A DNA stretch of 8,277 nucleotides from NCBI GenBank assembly GCA_002317435.1, contig DCIQ01000104.1:17141-25417 (forward strand). Reading direction: 5' to 3'. Below the pieces are notes generated by a model, which was given only the letters and a program-made list of their open reading frames with translations, made no database searches and was not told the DNA's origin. Both the position numbers and the translations under genes were made by a program. Shown here in pieces: positions 6,062-8,277 of this stretch; within the stretch, counting starts at the first letter, position 1, and the number at the start of each line of letters is the position of its first letter. The stretch is from Bacteroidales bacterium UBA1722. Its GTDB lineage: Bacteria > Bacteroidota > Bacteroidia > Bacteroidales > UBA932.

Positions 6062-6144
6062 TAATTGAAATCCAATAAAATCTGCGATTTCGGTAAACAA
6101 ATCCGAGTTGTTCATAAATTCTTTATAAGTGGTGGAAATATAAA

Positions 6145-6174
6145 TTTAGCAATAAAGAAAAAGAAGTACATTTG
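6145..6174 (+). promoter_or_regulatory. Promoter of the DUF47-PiT operon
   Basis: TACATTTG (6167-6174) fits the TAnnTTTG -7 consensus. A TTTA at 6145-6148, 18 bp upstream, is an imperfect -33 element. Initiation near 6180 gives a leader of about 35 nt before the ATG at 6216. An AT-rich short inverted repeat (ATAAA-TTC-TTTAT, 6114-6126) lies just upstream; no recognisable Pho-type box was seen. Confidence 0.55.
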
Positions 6175-6215
6175 CCGGACAAATAGAAAAGCGTTCATCA
6201 AATCAACCAAAAGTT

Positions 6216-6866
6216 ATGTTTCTTGATAAAATCCTACAAGTTTTTGTAACCAAGGAAAACAAGTTCTTCCCCCTTTTCATATCTCTTTCAGACCGCATCT
6301 GTGAAGCGGCGGAACTGCTGGTCGAAGAAACCGAAGAAACCGATGAGGAGAAAAGAAAGGAACTCTCCAGGAAGATAAAGGCACATGAGACGGAAGGAGA
6401 CAAGATAACGGCAAGACTTTTCGATGAGTTGTATAAAGCTTTCGTCACCCCTTTCGACCGAGAAGATGTCCATCAGTTCGGTTCGAACCTCGACACTTTC
6501 CTCGATCTTCTGGACGACTCCGCCAAGAAAATCTCGATGTACCAGCCCAAAGGGTGCGACGCCCAGTTGACGGAAATAGCGAAATGCATACTTGAAGATG
6601 CCAGATATACGGCGGAGATAACCGCCAACATCGAAAAAATCCGTGACAGGGTGGAGATGATAGATGGAATATGCGACGAGATAAAATCCATAGAGCATAG
6701 GGTAGATGACCTGTACGAAGACTATATGGCATTTATCTTCAAGAATGAAACTGACCCCATCGAACTGATCAAGAAGAAGAACATAGTCCAGATTCTGGAG
6801 GACACCACCGACCACGCCAAGCATCTTTCCGAAACGGTACGCTCCATCATAGTAAAAATGAGTTGA
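6216..6866 (+). CDS. DUF47 family PhoU-like protein (PiT accessory protein)
   Basis: This 216-residue, highly charged, all-helical soluble protein belongs to the DUF47 (YkaA/PhoU-like) family, whose genes commonly sit directly before PiT phosphate transporters. Two PhoU-style metal-binding E-x-x-x-D motifs are visible: E58-D62 in HETEGDKI and E160-D164 in IEHRVDD, one in each three-helix half. The conserved TPFDREDV lies at 78-85 and LEDTTDHA at about 194-201. Length is standard for the family. Its stop TGA is separated from the PiT start ATG by one base, so translation is almost certainly coupled and the products likely work together at the inner membrane. From family knowledge it is thought to modulate phosphate uptake through PiT; the exact mechanism is unsettled. 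Confidence 0.92.
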   Translation: MFLDKILQVFVTKENKFFPLFISLSDRICEAAELLVEETEETDEEKRKELSRKIKAHETEGDKITARLFDELYKAFVTPFDREDVHQFGSNLDTFLDLLDDSAKKISMYQPKGCDAQLTEIAKCILEDARYTAEITANIEKIRDRVEMIDGICDEIKSIEHRVDDLYEDYMAFIFKNETDPIELIKKKNIVQILEDTTDHAKHLSETVRSIIVKMS

Positions 6867-6867
6867 C

Positions 6868-7905
6868 ATGTCCCTTTCGATAGTCATCATCTGCGTATTG
6901 ATCGGACTTCTGTTCAGCTTCATGAACGGAATGAACGATGCCGCCAACTGTATCGCCACCGTCATCGCCACCCGTGCCCTGAATCCGGTAAAGGCAGTCA
7001 TCTGGGCAGCTTTCTGGCAGTTTTCAGCCGCATTCATATTTCCTGTGGCCGTAGCCACCATGATGGGCGAAGGGATAGTGAATTCTGACTGTATAGACGA
7101 ATATGTCATCCTGGCCTGTCTTCTGGGGTCCGTTTTCTGGATATGGTTCTGCACCAAAATGGGACTTCCCATATCCGCATCCCATGCGATGATAGGCGGT
7201 CTCATAGGTCCCGTATGGTTCGGTTTCGGATGGGATCATCTGGTCCTTTCGGGTATCGGACTGATTCTGCTGTTCATCGTCCTGTCCCCTCTTCTGGGTG
7301 CCGTCATGGGATTTGCCTTCAACTGCATTTTCCTCAAGATATTCAAGAAAAGCAATGCCCTGAAAGTAAACAAGAGATTCATGAGGCTCCAGCTGTTCTC
7401 ATCTGCGGCATTCTCCCTGGGTTACGGCGGAAACGACGGTCAGAAGATGATGGGTATAATAGCGATACTCCTGTGCAGTTACGTGACCGCATGTCCGAAC
7501 GACTTCATAGGCGAATATCTTTATCACCCCGGTGAAGGCTTCTACATACCTGTATGGCTGATTTTCACCTGTTATGCGATGATATCCCTCGGCACCGTAA
7601 CCGGAGGCTGGAAAGTGATACGCACACTCGGTGACGGTCTTACCAAAATCACTCCCGTACCCGGTTTCTGCTCCGAACTCTCCGGGGCCCTGACTCTTAT
7701 CATCACAGCTCTGGGAGGAATCCCCGTAAGTACCACACATACCATCACCGGCTCCATTATCGGCACCGGTCTCACAAAAGGTGTAAACTATGTCAAATGG
7801 GTGACAGCCAAGAATATAGTGTGGGCATGGATTCTGACCATCCCGGCAGTAATCGTCGTATCGGGATTATTCTATCTGATACTCAGGGGGATATTCCTTC
7901 AGTAA
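6868..7905 (+). CDS. Inorganic phosphate transporter, PiT family
   Basis: The 345-residue membrane protein is a low-affinity phosphate carrier that imports phosphate, probably as a metal-phosphate complex or with a cation, across the inner membrane. The two inverted halves each show the family signature: GMNDAANCIATVIATRALNP at 21-40 and SLGYGGNDGQKMMG at 183-196. The paired re-entrant motifs are also present: SASHAMIGGLIG at 103-114 and STTHTITGSIIGTGLTKG at 288-305. A hydrophilic stretch at about 158-173 (KIFKKSNALKVNKRFM) is the short central cytoplasmic loop. Length matches short bacterial PiT proteins, which lack the long loop of E. coli PitA. The gene begins one base after the DUF47 stop. 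It converges on the downstream esterase gene, and only 15 bp separate the two stop codons with no hairpin between them. Confidence 0.94.
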   Translation: MSLSIVIICVLIGLLFSFMNGMNDAANCIATVIATRALNPVKAVIWAAFWQFSAAFIFPVAVATMMGEGIVNSDCIDEYVILACLLGSVFWIWFCTKMGLPISASHAMIGGLIGPVWFGFGWDHLVLSGIGLILLFIVLSPLLGAVMGFAFNCIFLKIFKKSNALKVNKRFMRLQLFSSAAFSLGYGGNDGQKMMGIIAILLCSYVTACPNDFIGEYLYHPGEGFYIPVWLIFTCYAMISLGTVTGGWKVIRTLGDGLTKITPVPGFCSELSGALTLIITALGGIPVSTTHTITGSIIGTGLTKGVNYVKWVTAKNIVWAWILTIPAVIVVSGLFYLILRGIFLQ

Positions 7906-7920
7906 GCAAGCAGCAAAAAG

Positions 7921-8277
7921 TCACCACTCGTCCGAACGGAACGGGATGGCAGGCATACCCCTCTGATTCACGAGATTTCCGACTTGACAGTCATGGAAAC
8001 AATACCTTACCGCGACCGGGTGCGGCACTTCCGGTGACGCCACCACGAAAGAACTCGGAACCTTCCCTATGGAAACTATTGCCGCAGGCTTGAATATCCT
8101 GTCCTCACCGGCCACTTCGAATCCCTCTACACCGCGGAGCTGGTCGAGCAGATAGAGACGTACCCTCCCGCTTCCCCCGCCTGTGGCATTCGTGAACTCA
8201 TCCCAGGAGGCGGGTGCCCCGGGGCTGTTCTCAAAAGAAACCTCCACACTTCCTCCGGAGAATTCGGCGGATTCGAA
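7921..8277 (-). CDS. Sialate O-acetylesterase (SASA/DUF303-type), C-terminal part only
   Basis: The minus-strand frame is open to the right edge, so these 118 codons are the 3' end of a longer gene. The tail VASPEVPHPVAVRYCFHD, then VGNLVNQRGMPAIPFRSDEW, is the characteristic end of bacterial 9-O-acetylesterases, where a PVAVRYAW-type strand is followed by a GNLYN-G-PA-PFRTD-W closing motif. Upstream, IFKPAAIVSIGKVPSSFVV fits the beta-sandwich that precedes it. A GTG at 8247 could be mistaken for a start, but the family alignment continues to the window edge. Members remove O-acetyl groups from sialic acids or from plant glycans such as acetylated xylan or pectin. The catalytic Ser and Asp-His residues lie outside the window, so activity cannot be judged. 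Confidence 0.85.
   Translation of the reverse strand, partial: FESAEFSGGSVEVSFENSPGAPASWDEFTNATGGGSGRVRLYLLDQLRGVEGFEVAGEDRIFKPAAIVSIGKVPSSFVVASPEVPHPVAVRYCFHDCQVGNLVNQRGMPAIPFRSDEW

Noticed and set aside
5873..6115. An 80-codon minus-strand open frame across the RNA candidate
   Set aside because: Its ATG lies upstream of the -7 element, so the predicted transcript would not contain the start; the glycine-rich translation reflects the GGA-rich RNA.
6288..7205. A 305-codon minus-strand open frame opposite the DUF47 and PiT genes
   Set aside because: It spans the junction of two clear genes on the other strand, has no promoter or family resemblance, and is open for the same codon-composition reason.

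Overview
The window looks like chromosomal DNA of a member of the Bacteroidota, most likely a gut- or rumen-type Bacteroidales. Three things point there: TAnnTTTG-type -7 promoter elements sit in front of four separate transcription units, recognisable Shine-Dalgarno sequences are absent, and the gene families (RusT-like sugar permease, lipoprotein CE1 esterase, GH43 with a C-terminal beta-sandwich, DUF47-PiT pair, sialate O-acetylesterase) are typical of that group. I see no intact mobile element, phage gene or CRISPR array.

Layout. Positions 1-2415 (+ strand) hold the end of a ribokinase-like gene, a GRP/RhaT-type sugar permease and a CE1-like esterase lipoprotein. They are tightly spaced (11 and 19 bp gaps) and probably form one operon that starts left of the window. 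A GH43 glycoside hydrolase lipoprotein (2427-3986, - strand) converges on the esterase with an 11-bp gap. Upstream of GH43 lie a Bacteroidota promoter, a small dyad, a perfect 17-bp tandem repeat, a strong hairpin terminator and a tRNA-Val(UAC) gene with its own promoter, all read leftward. Next is folC (4438-5817, - strand). The interval 5818-6215 is not empty: it carries a probable stand-alone structured RNA of about 175 nt on the - strand, and a divergent promoter that drives a DUF47 (PhoU-like) gene and a PiT phosphate transporter (6216-7905, + strand). At the right edge (7921-8277, - strand) is the C-terminal end of a sialate O-acetylesterase.

How the parts fit. The left half reads as carbohydrate scavenging: extracytoplasmic esterase and GH43 release ester groups and pentoses from a plant-type glycan, and the permease plus kinase take up and phosphorylate a sugar such as ribose (inference). 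The right half is housekeeping: folate polyglutamylation, a tRNA and low-affinity phosphate uptake. The item most worth a second look is the RNA candidate at 5875-6049. A promoter ends where its closing stem begins, the two ends pair perfectly over 9 bp, a U-run follows, the interior folds as a long rod, and GGA triplets are heavily over-represented. It could be a divergent 6S RNA or an undescribed GGA-rich regulatory RNA.
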